Assembly: GCF_003143515.1 (NCBI RefSeq)
Contig: NZ_CP029343.1
Location: 496,001-560,000 of the forward strand
Direction: 5' to 3'
Source of the DNA: Massilia oculi
GTDB lineage: Bacteria > Pseudomonadota > Gammaproteobacteria > Burkholderiales > Burkholderiaceae_D
DNA: 64,000 bases
Made by a program: the position numbers and the translations under genes. This document shows, piece by piece, positions 1 through 7,146 of the stretch (its first letter is position 1; each line of letters starts with the position of its first letter). Below the pieces are notes generated by a model, which made no database searches, was not told the origin of the DNA, and worked only from the letters and a program-made list of their open reading frames with translations.

Positions 1-1
1 G

Positions 2-55
2 CTTGCCATCATCTTCTCCAGTCTCGCCCTGCTGGGCTCGGTTGCGATGGAGTGA
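2..55 (+). CDS. C-terminal end of an unknown gene, cut by the window edge
   Basis: The frame is open from the first bases to a TGA at 53-55 and encodes a hydrophobic tail of about 17 residues rich in Leu, Ile and Ala. It could be the last membrane helix of a protein encoded to the left. Too little is visible to name it, and it could also be a chance open frame. Confidence 0.3.
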   Translation, partial: LAIIFSSLALLGSVAME

Positions 56-157
56 TTATCGGACTTCCGGTAAGTCATGTCAACCGGTATTCCGTTATTT
101 TTGTGCGATAATTTTCCTGCCCGAGCAGTTCAGGCAGCCGGCCCCGGCGTAGGGGCG

Positions 158-181
158 TAAAAAAGCCCGCGCGTGGCGGGC
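158..181 (-). terminator. Intrinsic terminator for the leftward lysogeny genes
   Basis: Read on the minus strand, GCCCGC (181-176) pairs with GCGGGC (170-165) around a five-base loop and is followed by a run of T residues (164-158). It lies downstream of the minus-strand genes at 339-2396 and would end their transcript. Confidence 0.6.
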
Positions 182-338
182 ATGGAGGATGGGATGGAGC
201 CTGCACGACTAGTCGTGAAGCTGATCGAGCGACAGAACGGACGTTGCCGAATTTATGTACGGCGTTTTGGAACGGATCGGAAGGAGCGTTATTCGGTTTC
301 CGGGTTAAGTCAGGCAAGCCAGCTCATTGCTGGCATGG

Positions 339-713
339 CTAGCTCTTCTGTCCCTGGGCAGAAAGGGCCAGCAACCGATAACCCAGTTGCTGTGCCTCGC
401 CTGGACGCAGAGCGGCCGTTCGCCAGCCCAAACCATGAAAAGCCACACCTAGTATCACAAGTTCGCCTACGCTCAGAGATGCTGGATGAACCTGGATCGC
501 AGGTGAAAAGCTATCGATTTCCATCGGATCCGAATCAAATGGTGATCCAGATAGGGCTGCCACTGGAGCCATCATTTGACGGACTTCTGAAAGCCTGCTT
601 ATCAAATTCTCGACATCTTTTGGGCTCAGTATATGCGCTGATAAGTTATCTTCTGCGACGCTCAATACAACAGTTTTCCGATCCTCAGAAACTTTAAAAT
701 CCAATTCCAGCAT
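339..713 (-). CDS. Hypothetical phage lysogeny-region protein, 124 aa
   Basis: I do not recognise a family. The ATG at 713 is preceded by a strong GGAGGGGAT ribosome binding site, which favours this frame over the overlapping plus-strand frame. It is the last gene of a minus-strand group with the repressor at its head, so it is probably expressed in the lysogen. No signal peptide or membrane segment is visible. The 283 bases to its left hold only a terminator. Confidence 0.55.
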   Translation of the reverse strand: MLELDFKVSEDRKTVVLSVAEDNLSAHILSPKDVENLISRLSEVRQMMAPVAALSGSPFDSDPMEIDSFSPAIQVHPASLSVGELVILGVAFHGLGWRTAALRPGEAQQLGYRLLALSAQGQKS

Positions 714-729
714 ATCCCCTCCACTCCCC

Positions 730-749
730 GCTACGGCGGGGACTATTTT
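730..749. repeat. 20-bp intergenic repeat, copy 1
   Basis: These 20 bases match 1182-1201 at 18 positions (core CGGCGGGGA then TATTTT). Each copy sits just upstream of a minus-strand gene start (713 and 1166). Copy 1 extends into a small CCCCGC/GCGGGG hairpin at 726-740. It may be a shared operator or an RNA element of the lysogeny operon. Confidence 0.5.
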
Positions 750-767
750 AAAGGCATCATATGAAAG

Positions 768-1166
768 TTACTGCCTCAAGCCAGACTGAGTTGCCGCCTG
801 TTCAGCTAAAAGGGTGGTCCGAGCTTCCCCTAAAAGTTCTAGTAGCCTATCGCACAATTTCAGTTCCAAATGAATCGGCACCTGCATTCCCGTTTGAGTT
901 AAAAGGAAAATGGCAAGATCAGAATTTGGCAGAATCTGCAGGCTGGCGTCCAACGGAATATATGCCTCCGTCAGCTCCTTGAGTCCTTCGGGGAATTGGT
1001 CAATAGTCCCGGACAGCATTTGATGCATCCGCACCAAGAGTTCCGGGACCATTTCGCGCTTGAAGGACGCGTCGTAAATGTTTCCGCCTACATCCTTCAG
1101 GCGTGTATCCACGTCGCCCGAATTCGGGTCAAAACGCCACTGCTCCAACTTTACGAATTTCGGCAT
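768..1166 (-). CDS. Hypothetical phage lysogeny-region protein, 132 aa
   Basis: Family unknown. The start at 1166 has a good purine-rich ribosome binding site (AGAGAGGAA). The protein is acidic in its C-terminal half and predicted mostly helical, without a signal peptide. It lies between two other minus-strand genes in the cI transcript, 54 bases from the next gene, so a role in lysogenic conversion or immunity is possible but not shown by the sequence. Confidence 0.55.
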   Translation of the reverse strand: MPKFVKLEQWRFDPNSGDVDTRLKDVGGNIYDASFKREMVPELLVRMHQMLSGTIDQFPEGLKELTEAYIPLDASLQILPNSDLAIFLLTQTGMQVPIHLELKLCDRLLELLGEARTTLLAEQAATQSGLRQ

Positions 1167-1181
1167 ATTTCCTCTCTCGTA

Positions 1182-1201
1182 GCCACGGCGGGGATTATTT
1201 T
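1182..1201. repeat. 20-bp intergenic repeat, copy 2
   Basis: This is the partner of 730-749 (18 of 20 identical). It overlaps the stop of the secreted-protein gene at 1201 and precedes the gene starting at 1166. Confidence 0.5.
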
Positions 1202-1695
1202 TACAGAATTTGCGATGCTGGATTTTTTATCTTATTCCCCTTGGCTGGAGGAGTGCGAGCTTTTCGGATAGCCGCGGTAGCACCTGAACAGTCAAATCTG
1301 GATACGCTGAACTGGCCGTTTTGCAGCGGCACAGCGAATCCAATCTCTCCGCCCCCTTCGAATCCCAGAACCGACATGTTGAGATCGTCAAGGAACATCA
1401 GCCTGTTCCCAGCTACAGTAGCGCATGTCGCGTCGGTGTAATTGGCTCCAGCCGCTGAATTAATCAGGACCGGGAATTTCCCATTCTCGTCACATGTGAG
1501 ACTCCACGAGAAATATGCACTACATGAGTTTGTAGACGCAAAACAAAGAACACCAGCGACCTCTCCGTTTCTATTTGTAGTCTTGGCGATTTGGATATCG
1601 CCACCGTCTATTATGACCTCCCATGCTCCAATTTTCTCATTAGCATTGGCTTGCATTGATATGCCTAAGAGCGCGGCAAGAATAAAGAACTTCAT
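1201..1695 (-). CDS. Secreted hypothetical protein in the lysogeny region, 164 aa
   Basis: The N-terminus is a clear Sec signal peptide: a Lys, about 13 hydrophobic residues, then an ANA-type cleavage site near residue 19. The mature part has several cysteines that could form disulfides in the periplasm. A GGGG ribosome binding site precedes the ATG at 1695. It lies 29 bases downstream of the repressor gene and probably shares its transcript, so the lysogen would export it. Such cargo genes often alter the host envelope or block superinfection, but nothing in this sequence proves that. I do not recognise the family. Confidence 0.65.
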   Translation of the reverse strand: MKFFILAALLGISMQANANEKIGAWEVIIDGGDIQIAKTTNRNGEVAGVLCFASTNSCSAYFSWSLTCDENGKFPVLINSAAGANYTDATCATVAGNRLMFLDDLNMSVLGFEGGGEIGFAVPLQNGQFSVSRFDCSGATAAIRKARTPPAKGNKIKNPASQIL

Positions 1696-1724
1696 TCAAT
1701 TCCCCTAGTTGTACTTTGTTCTTA

Positions 1725-2396
1725 CTAGACCAGCTTTTGCTTTACTTCGGTGACCACGCCAATAACCACCAAAGTCTCTTGATCGCTTCGAAGTGTCGGG
1801 AAATCATCATTAAGCGGAACAAGCTCAAAAATCTCATTGCCATTTGCATCGATCCCGCGCGGCCGATATTTCTTGAACGTCGCCTGATTGCTGCCGTTGC
1901 GCGCCACAACAAAATTGCCGGGCCCAGGTGATCGATCAGGATCCACGAAAAGCCGGTCGCCAGGCTGAAAGCGCGGCGCCATCGACATCCCTTCCACGTC
2001 GAGACAGAAAGCCCAACGCGACAACTTCGGATCTTCCGTGTACTCGACTGCATAGCCATCACCCGGCTCATACGGGTTCTCCATGTCGCGCAGCGCACCG
2101 GCCTGCACCGACGAGATAACCGGTATAGGCCTAGACGCCAATCTGATCAACGACACGTTCTGATCAAATTGTTCAGTCGGCGGCTGCTCAGGCGACATCG
2201 GGCCCTTACCCGTCTCAAGCCAGAGCGCGCTGACGCCAAGAGCTGCAGCGAGCGACGCGAGGTTGGTCGTTCCCTGAGACTTGCCCACCTCAAGATCGGA
2301 AATGCTGCTCTGCTTGAGGTTCGACTTCTTCGCCAGCTCAATCTGAGTCAGCTTGGCCGCTTTCCGGGCCTGTTTAACGCGAGTTCCTATAGACAT
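1725..2396 (-). CDS. CI-type phage repressor (HTH plus S24 peptidase), 223 aa
   Basis: This is a lambda CI/LexA-like repressor. Residues 1-70 form a Cro/CI helix-turn-helix (TQIELAKKSNLKQSSISDLE). The C-terminal half is an S24 peptidase domain with the nucleophile Ser in a VEGMSMAPRFQPGD context and a Lys in ATFKKY. RecA-stimulated self-cleavage between the two domains is expected for the family. I start it at 2396 (MSIGTRVK) because the HTH begins there; an in-frame ATG at 2459 would add 21 residues lying across the operators. No ribosome binding site precedes 2396 and a weak -10 (GACAAT) lies just upstream, so the message may be leaderless, as lambda cI is when made from PRM. Confidence 0.9.
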   Translation of the reverse strand: MSIGTRVKQARKAAKLTQIELAKKSNLKQSSISDLEVGKSQGTTNLASLAAALGVSALWLETGKGPMSPEQPPTEQFDQNVSLIRLASRPIPVISSVQAGALRDMENPYEPGDGYAVEYTEDPKLSRWAFCLDVEGMSMAPRFQPGDRLFVDPDRSPGPGNFVVARNGSNQATFKKYRPRGIDANGNEIFELVPLNDDFPTLRSDQETLVVIGVVTEVKQKLV

Positions 2397-2457
2397 ACCG
2401 GTATTGTCATCTGGAACAAAACCGGAAAACCGGTTGACAGGGAATACCGGAGTTCCC
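2395..2457. promoter_or_regulatory. Immunity operators between cI and cro
   Basis: Four CCGG-centred sites lie in 63 bases. ATACCGGTAT (2395-2404) is a perfect palindrome on the cI start codon. Two close cores lie at 2422-2425 and 2430-2433, the second inside AACCGGTT. GGGAATACCGGAGTTCCC (2440-2457) is an imperfect 18-bp palindrome that fills the spacer of the rightward promoter. These are the expected binding sites for CI and Cro. The assignment is inferred from position and symmetry. Confidence 0.7.
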
Positions 2458-2462
2458 ATAAT
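2434..2462 (+). promoter_or_regulatory. Rightward early promoter (PR-like)
   Basis: TTGACA (2434-2439), a 17-base spacer and CATAAT (2457-2462) make a near-consensus sigma-70 promoter. The start would fall at about 2469-2470, on the ATG of the cro-like gene, giving a leaderless message. An 18-bp operator palindrome occupies the spacer, so repressor binding would block polymerase. Confidence 0.75.
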
Positions 2463-2469
2463 ACGTCTC

Positions 2470-2685
2470 ATGGACATCTCTTTCACGATCAAAAGCCTGC
2501 GCCAGGCCGGGCTCACCCAAACGCAGATCGGTAACGCGATTGGGCTGAGGCAAACCTCAATCAGCGACATGGAGTCCGGCAAGGCCGGCACGAAGCGTCC
2601 CTCATTCCAAGTGATCGACGGCTTGGCGCGACTGGCGAAGAAGCACAAGGTCGCGACCGAGCCGCCAGCACCCCAGCCGCAATAA
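2470..2685 (+). CDS. Cro-like transcription regulator, 71 aa
   Basis: A small HTH protein divergent from cI, with an XRE-type motif around residues 8-35 (LRQAGLTQTQIGNAIGLRQ) and a Pro/Ala-rich tail. By position and size it is the Cro counterpart that represses cI and opens the lytic programme. The ATG at 2470 was chosen because it coincides with the predicted start of transcription. A longer in-frame version from 2353 would run through the operator and repressor start, which is unlikely. Confidence 0.8.
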   Translation: MDISFTIKSLRQAGLTQTQIGNAIGLRQTSISDMESGKAGTKRPSFQVIDGLARLAKKHKVATEPPAPQPQ

Positions 2686-2775
2686 CCCGCGGCTTTTTCT
2701 TTCGGGCAGAAAGTTGCCTATGGGCTCCTGCCCAGCATCACCCACCCCGTAATCCGCATCACCAAGGAGAAGTAA

Positions 2776-3048
2776 ATGAAGAACCCGAGCCCGACCCTGA
2801 TCGAAGCAGCGCTGGCGAACTTAGACGATGGACCGCGCGACCAGATCATCCGAGTTCGTGCGACCCAGAAGCAGAAGGACATGTTCGCCAAATGTTCCGC
2901 TGCGAAGGGATTGCCAAGCGCTACCCATGCGCACCTGCTGCTCATGCGTGCTGTGAGTGCCCATGTTAGGCCGCGTCATCCGGTGCGTACAGGGGCCGGT
3001 CGTGGGCCAGTTGGCCGCGCGATGGCATCGGGCCGGAGGCACCTTTAA
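2776..3048 (+). CDS. Hypothetical early phage protein, 90 aa
   Basis: Family not recognised. An AAGGAG ribosome binding site precedes the ATG. The first 55 residues are mixed charge and helical. The last 35 are rich in Arg, Gly and His, which could bind nucleic acid. It is the first gene after the cro-like gene, in the position lambdoid phages use for CII-type regulators, but no HTH is evident. Confidence 0.5.
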   Translation: MKNPSPTLIEAALANLDDGPRDQIIRVRATQKQKDMFAKCSAAKGLPSATHAHLLLMRAVSAHVRPRHPVRTGAGRGPVGRAMASGRRHL

Positions 3049-3110
3049 TGGTTTCCGGCTTCGGTAAAAAAACAGCCCGGTGGGAGCCGGGCTTGGAAAG
3101 GATTGAAACA

Positions 3111-3311
3111 GTGAGCACATTATCACCCGAAACCCACGCGGCGACAAAGGTTATCGCCAAGGCGTGCAGCTGGGCCGACCAGCGGCGCATCGTTCGTGAT
3201 GCGGGCGCCGATCAGAAGGGTCGTGCAATCGGCCGCCTGGCCAAGAGCAGCAACGAGCTGGCCGAGGCCGTCGAGAAGTATCGCAAGGCGGGGAAGGCTG
3301 GCCAGCCATGA
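3111..3311 (+). CDS. Small early phage protein, 66 aa
   Basis: I start at GTG 3111, which has AAAGGA upstream; a longer in-frame start at 3048 would read through a CCCGG/CCGGG hairpin at about 3075-3092. The product is a helical, Lys/Arg- and Ala-rich protein with no recognised domain. It overlaps the next gene by four bases, indicating translational coupling in the early operon. Confidence 0.5.
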   Translation: MSTLSPETHAATKVIAKACSWADQRRIVRDAGADQKGRAIGRLAKSSNELAEAVEKYRKAGKAGQP

Positions 3312-3562
3312 CGCAGCTCGTCAGCATCCAGAAATGGCTCGGGCACCAGGGCGATACCATGTCGCCCGAGTCCCTCCAGTTCACCACCAGGCCGGCCAAG
3401 GGCTGCCGCGGCTGCCTGTTCCAGCATCAGCATTCCTCCATCTGCGATCGCGCCTGCACGGTCGCTCAGCGCGCCGAGCTCGAACACTGCGAGCGCGGCT
3501 TCATCTACGTCGCCAAGCCGGTAGACCCGCGCCAGGTGTCCCTGATCGAAAAGGGGCACTGA
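3308..3562 (+). CDS. Cysteine-containing early phage protein, 84 aa
   Basis: The protein holds a CRGC pair and three further Cys residues (about residues 33-61) plus a QHQH stretch, arranged like a small zinc-binding module. No named family is recognised. It overlaps the gene before it by ATGA and lies two bases before the replication gene, so it is part of the early transcript. Confidence 0.6.
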   Translation: MTQLVSIQKWLGHQGDTMSPESLQFTTRPAKGCRGCLFQHQHSSICDRACTVAQRAELEHCERGFIYVAKPVDPRQVSLIEKGH

Positions 3563-3563
3563 C

Positions 3564-4400
3564 ATGGCCGGCGAATGGATCAAATTCGAAGCGAACACCC
3601 CCGAGAAGCAAGAGGTCTTCACGATCACCGTTGCCATGGGCTGGGACGACCCTGACCTGACCGTTGGCAAGCTTCTGAAGGTATGGCGTTGGTTTGACCA
3701 ACAGACCGTGAATGGTAACGCTCCGCGCGTTACCGCAGCGTTAATGGATCGCATCATCGGCGTTACCGGCTTCGCACAAGCGATGTGCGATGTGGGCTGG
3801 CTGATCGCCGATGAGCATGGTATTTCGCTTCCAAACTTCGAGCGACACAACGGCCAGACCGCTAAAAACCGCGCGCTTACTGCGAAGCGCGTGGCGAAAC
3901 ACAAGGGAAACGCCAAGGATAACGATGAAGGTAACGCCGACAGCGTTACCGCAGCGTTACCTAAAGAAGAGAAGAGAAGAGAACAAAAGAAAGAACCAAG
4001 GTCAAAAGCAAAACCAGCGCCGGCTGCGCCGACGTTCGACCCTGGTGCTGAACTCGCTTCCCTGGCTGTCTCGCCTCAGATCGCTACCGACTGGCTTGCT
4101 CTCCGCAAGACCAAGCGTGCTGCGGTCACCCCCACCGCTCTGAAAAACATCATCGCTGAAGCTGGCAAAGCCGGTTTGTCGCTGGAAGCCGCCCTTTCGC
4201 TCTGCTGCACCAGGGGCTGGGCCGGGTTCGAGGCCGAATGGGTGCTGAAAGACCAGCGCGCCGGTCCAGCGCCGGCCTACCAGACCTCGAACGACAAAGC
4301 CAAAGCCTGGGCCGACAGCCTGACCGGAAAGAACCGAAGCCATGAACCTGACAACCGCATCATCGACCTCAACGACGCCCCTGCCCGCAAGCTGGGTTGA
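3564..4400 (+). CDS. Phage replication initiator, O-like, 278 aa
   Basis: The N-terminal 110 residues resemble the winged-helix replication proteins of lambdoid and Burkholderiales phages (DVGWLIADEHGISLPNFERH and an R/K-rich segment after NGQTAKNRAL). A charged linker follows, then a C-terminal helical domain with WAGFEAEWV. Such proteins bind origin iterons and recruit the helicase loader, here encoded by the next gene, which overlaps it by 59 bases. The gene itself contains a duplicated set of GCGTTACC octamers and a purine-rich tract, the arrangement lambda uses for ori inside O. Role inferred from architecture and context. Confidence 0.7.
   Translation: MAGEWIKFEANTPEKQEVFTITVAMGWDDPDLTVGKLLKVWRWFDQQTVNGNAPRVTAALMDRIIGVTGFAQAMCDVGWLIADEHGISLPNFERHNGQTAKNRALTAKRVAKHKGNAKDNDEGNADSVTAALPKEEKRREQKKEPRSKAKPAPAAPTFDPGAELASLAVSPQIATDWLALRKTKRAAVTPTALKNIIAEAGKAGLSLEAALSLCCTRGWAGFEAEWVLKDQRAGPAPAYQTSNDKAKAWADSLTGKNRSHEPDNRIIDLNDAPARKLG
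3714..3961. other. Candidate phage replication origin (iterons) inside the O-like gene
   Basis: The octamer GCGTTACC occurs at 3727, 3760, 3943 and 3954, its complement GGTAACGC at 3714 and 3930, and a shortened form at 3738. Inverted, direct and second direct copies have identical spacing in two modules (3714/3727/3738 and 3930/3943/3954: steps of 13 and 11). An A/G-rich, AT-richer stretch follows at about 3962-4015. Lambda ori has the same plan of iterons followed by a melting region. Confidence 0.6.
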
Positions 4401-5049
4401 GAAGCTGCTGCACAAGATGCTGCTCAGCTACGGCAAGAAGTTCACGGACCAGTGGGGCGCCACCAGCACCAACGAGCTGGTCGAGCATTGGGCCCAGGAA
4501 CTGGCCGGCTACCAGCCGATCGAGATCACGCGCGGCCTGAAGGCGCTCGAAACCCGCGACTGGCCACCGACTCTGCCCGAGTTCAAGAAGCTGTGCCGCG
4601 CACCGCTGGACCCGATGAAGACGTACTACGAGGCCGTGGCCGGCGTCCAGGCGCGAGCAGCCGGCGAGTATGGCAAGTGGTCCCACCCTGCCGTGTACTG
4701 GGCCGCCATGCCGCTGGCCTTCGACCTGGGCAACCAGACGTACAGCCAGATCAAGCCGCGCTGGGAGACGGCGCTGGCCGAGCAGATGGAGGCCGGCGAA
4801 TGGGCCGAGATTCCCCAGCCGATGCTGGCCCTGGCCGCGCCCGGCAAGTCCATGCCTACCCGCGAACAGGCCGAACAGATGCTACGCAAGCTCAAGGCGG
4901 CCACCGTCATCGCCAAGCCGAGCGACGGCCGTGACCACAATTCGTGGGCGAAAGCGATCCTGGCGCGCGCGGCTCGCGGCGACAAGACGCTGACGCTGAT
5001 CCAGGTGCAGTTCGCCCAGCAAGCCATGGGCGCCGAGGAGGCGCCATGA
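4342..5049 (+). CDS. Lambda P-like helicase loader, 235 aa
   Basis: The protein matches the replication protein P pattern: a short N-terminus, then LLSYGKKFTDQWG, an EHWAQELAGY segment, ITRGLKALETRDWPPTLPEF followed by a Cys, and a less conserved C-terminus. Family members load host DnaB at the phage origin by contacting the O-type initiator. It overlaps the initiator gene and is in turn overlapped by the next small gene, which supports coupled expression. Length is typical of the family. Confidence 0.75.
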   Translation: MNLTTASSTSTTPLPASWVEKLLHKMLLSYGKKFTDQWGATSTNELVEHWAQELAGYQPIEITRGLKALETRDWPPTLPEFKKLCRAPLDPMKTYYEAVAGVQARAAGEYGKWSHPAVYWAAMPLAFDLGNQTYSQIKPRWETALAEQMEAGEWAEIPQPMLALAAPGKSMPTREQAEQMLRKLKAATVIAKPSDGRDHNSWAKAILARAARGDKTLTLIQVQFAQQAMGAEEAP

Positions 5050-5204
5050 CCACCCACCAAGACACCCGCGCCACGTCGCGCCCTACCGCGCAGGAAATGG
5101 CGCTCATGGCCGCACGCGCCCAGCGCATCGCCGAATACCGCGCGCAGCTCGAGCTGATCGTGGCGCGCGGACTGGCACGCGAGATCGCGGAGGCGCAGCG
5201 ATGA
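5046..5204 (+). CDS. Small phage protein, 52 aa
   Basis: The ATG at 5046 overlaps the stop of the P-like gene (ATGAC) and its own stop overlaps the next gene. The product is an Ala- and Arg-rich helix with no recognised family. It is supported mainly by tight operon packing. Confidence 0.45.
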   Translation: MTTHQDTRATSRPTAQEMALMAARAQRIAEYRAQLELIVARGLAREIAEAQR

Positions 5205-5413
5205 GCGCCTACGACCCCTGCGCCATGTGTGAGCGCTTCACCCTGAACCGCGCCGACCTTCCGCCTGGCCACGGCTGGTGCACTGCCTGGGAGCGCGCCA
5301 CGCCCTGGAACGGCCAGATCGGCGTGCTGTTCAAGGAAGCGAAGGACCGGGCGCCGAGGGCGCGGTATGTGGCGCAGCAGCAGGCACAACAACAAGAATT
5401 GGAGAAAGCATGA
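5201..5413 (+). CDS. Small cysteine-containing phage protein, 70 aa
   Basis: The first half carries CAMC and a further Cys near residue 27, as in a small zinc-binding fold. The tail is a Gln-rich helix. It overlaps both neighbours by four bases. Function unknown; such short zinc-binding proteins are common in the nin-like regions of lambdoid phages. Confidence 0.55.
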   Translation: MSAYDPCAMCERFTLNRADLPPGHGWCTAWERATPWNGQIGVLFKEAKDRAPRARYVAQQQAQQQELEKA

Positions 5414-5757
5414 AATTACTTGTCTGCGGAGGGCGCGACTTCAAAAACGTTAGCCGAGTTCGCCACGTGCTGCACGCAATTCATGCAAAGCGCGCGGTCA
5501 CTCTGCTTATCGAGGGCGGCGCGGCGGGCGCGGATCGGCTGGCGCGTGAATGGGCGGTCGAGAACGGTATTCCGGTACAGACATTCCAAGCCGATTGGAA
5601 AGCGCATGGCAAGGCCGCCGGCCCGATCCGCAATGGCCGCATGATCAATGAGGGCAAGCCCGATGGGGTATGTGCGTTCCCCGGCGGCCGTGGCACCGCG
5701 AACATGGTCGAGCAGGCGCTAGAGGCCGGCATCAAAGTCATGGAGGTGGCCGCATGA
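5410..5757 (+). CDS. DUF2493 (SLOG-fold) protein, 115 aa
   Basis: The sequence fits the YspA/cpYpsA-related SLOG family: KLLVCGGRDF at the start, IEGGAAGADRLAREWA at about residues 35-50, ADWKAHGKAAGPIRNGRMI, then AFPGGRGTANMV. The glycine-rich loops form a nucleotide-binding Rossmann-like pocket. SLOG proteins sense or process nucleotide-derived ligands, but the role of the phage versions is not known. A GGAG ribosome binding site precedes the ATG at 5410 inside the end of the preceding gene. Confidence 0.88.
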   Translation: MKLLVCGGRDFKNVSRVRHVLHAIHAKRAVTLLIEGGAAGADRLAREWAVENGIPVQTFQADWKAHGKAAGPIRNGRMINEGKPDGVCAFPGGRGTANMVEQALEAGIKVMEVAA

Positions 5758-6422
5758 TCCGCACCTCTCCCATCGCCCGCACTGGCACCCTCAAGCGCAA
5801 GGCTCCGCTGCCGCGCGCTGCGGCGCCGGTGGTGGGCAAGCCGCGCACGAAGAAGTGCGGCAACCGCGCCTGCCGCGCGCCGTACGAGGTCGACGCCAAG
5901 CGCCCGTGGAAAAACTGGTGCAGCGACGACTGCGCTGTGGTCATCGCGGTGACGAAGCTCGACGCGCAGAAGGCCAAGCAGAAGCGCCAGGAGCGCGCGC
6001 AGGACAAGGCGAAGCTCGGCGGCATGAAGACGTACCCCCAGCTCATCGCGGACTGCCAGCGGGCGTTCAACGCGGTCGTGCGGCTCCGGGACATGCTGGC
6101 CGGCCACCGATGCATCTCGAGCGGCCGCACGCTGGACTGGACCGGCAACGCCGTTGATGCCGGCCACTATCGTTCGACCGGCTCGGCGCCGCACCTGCGC
6201 TTCAACTTCGACAACTGCCACGCGCAGTCCAAGCACGACAACCAGTACAAGGCCGGCAACGCCGTCGACTACCGCATCGGCCTGATCGATCGCATCGGCC
6301 TGACGCGCGTCGAGGCGCTGGAGGCCAACAACACTCCGGCGAAGTGGACGCATGACGACCTGCGCCGGATGACCAAAGAGTACCGCGCAATGCTGCGGGA
6401 TATGAAAAAGGAGACAGCGTGA
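5754..6422 (+). CDS. ninG: NinG/Rap-type recombination nuclease, 222 aa
   Basis: This is a NinG family protein. Lambda Rap cuts Holliday junctions and branched intermediates during phage recombination. Visible features are a Lys/Arg-rich N-terminus, a cysteine pair region (CGNRACRAPYEV then WCSDDC), a long charged helix at about residues 65-90 and the C-terminal core with HCISSGR-like RCISSGRTLDW, DAGHYRSTGSAPHLRF and HAQSKHDN. The start at 5754 overlaps the previous stop. It sits where lambdoid phages keep nin genes. Confidence 0.85.
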   Translation: MIRTSPIARTGTLKRKAPLPRAAAPVVGKPRTKKCGNRACRAPYEVDAKRPWKNWCSDDCAVVIAVTKLDAQKAKQKRQERAQDKAKLGGMKTYPQLIADCQRAFNAVVRLRDMLAGHRCISSGRTLDWTGNAVDAGHYRSTGSAPHLRFNFDNCHAQSKHDNQYKAGNAVDYRIGLIDRIGLTRVEALEANNTPAKWTHDDLRRMTKEYRAMLRDMKKETA

Positions 6423-6706
6423 TTTCAACTCTCATCGCCTGGGCCAAGTCGCTAATGCCGAAGCCAGTCAACCCGGAGGCAATGCGGCGACGCTATGCCT
6501 ACGGCGGCCCGAATCGCCGGGCGCTCGCCAACTGGATCGACCACAACATGCCCGAGCTCGGCGCCGAATTGGACCCGATGACAAAAAACCAAGTGCGCAT
6601 TCGCCTGAACGAGATCACAGGCTGCAACGTGCCGGCCGCGGGCCGCGTCGAGGATGGCTGTGCCGTGTTCCTGGCCGCGCTGAAGAAGATGAAGGAGGCA
6701 TCGTGA
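6419..6706 (+). CDS. Hypothetical phage protein, 95 aa
   Basis: It starts at a GTG overlapping the ninG stop. The sequence has a basic N-terminal helix and a compact helical core, with no family that I can name. Operon position between ninG and two winged-helix genes suggests an early regulatory or recombination accessory role, which is speculative. Confidence 0.5.
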   Translation: MISTLIAWAKSLMPKPVNPEAMRRRYAYGGPNRRALANWIDHNMPELGAELDPMTKNQVRIRLNEITGCNVPAAGRVEDGCAVFLAALKKMKEAS

Positions 6707-7146
6707 TCGAGAACCACACCTTCACCACGCCAAAGGCCCAGGCAAGGATCGCCCGGATCCTCGCCGCGCTCGAGCAGCAGCCGATGACCCGCGACGAACT
6801 GCAATGCCTGCTGGGCATCGCCAAGCCGACCATGCGCCGCTACATCGCATTCCTGACCACAGCACAGCGTCAGATCCATGTCCGGCGCTGGAAGCGCACC
6901 ACGGGCCAGCTCGCGCCTGTGTACGCCGTCGGCAGCCGCAAGGACGCCCCGCAACCGCGCATCGCCACCCGTGCCGAGCGCAACCAGCTCGAATGGCAGC
7001 GCATCAAGGCTGACCCGGACCGCCACGATCGGGTCAAGGCCGCCGCCCGCGTCTACGGCCGCATCAAGCGCGTGCGCCAGACACCGCAGCCCTGGTTCGC
7101 TGCACTGCTCAACACCCGCACCATTGAAAGGAAGTCCGCGCCATGA
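6703..7146 (+). CDS. HTH-containing phage protein, 147 aa
   Basis: Residues 15-60 form a predicted winged helix (RILAALEQQPMTRDEL, then LGIAKPTMRRYIAFL), the usual DNA-reading fold. The remainder is Arg-rich. It overlaps both neighbouring genes by four bases. No specific family is recognised; a DNA-binding regulator of the early-to-late switch is a reasonable guess. Confidence 0.6.
   Translation: MIENHTFTTPKAQARIARILAALEQQPMTRDELQCLLGIAKPTMRRYIAFLTTAQRQIHVRRWKRTTGQLAPVYAVGSRKDAPQPRIATRAERNQLEWQRIKADPDRHDRVKAAARVYGRIKRVRQTPQPWFAALLNTRTIERKSAP

Noticed and set aside
173..697. Plus-strand open frame of 174 codons
   Set aside because: It begins inside a terminator hairpin and overlaps the minus-strand gene at 339-713, which has a strong ribosome binding site. 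The first 50 codons look possible, but the rest do not.
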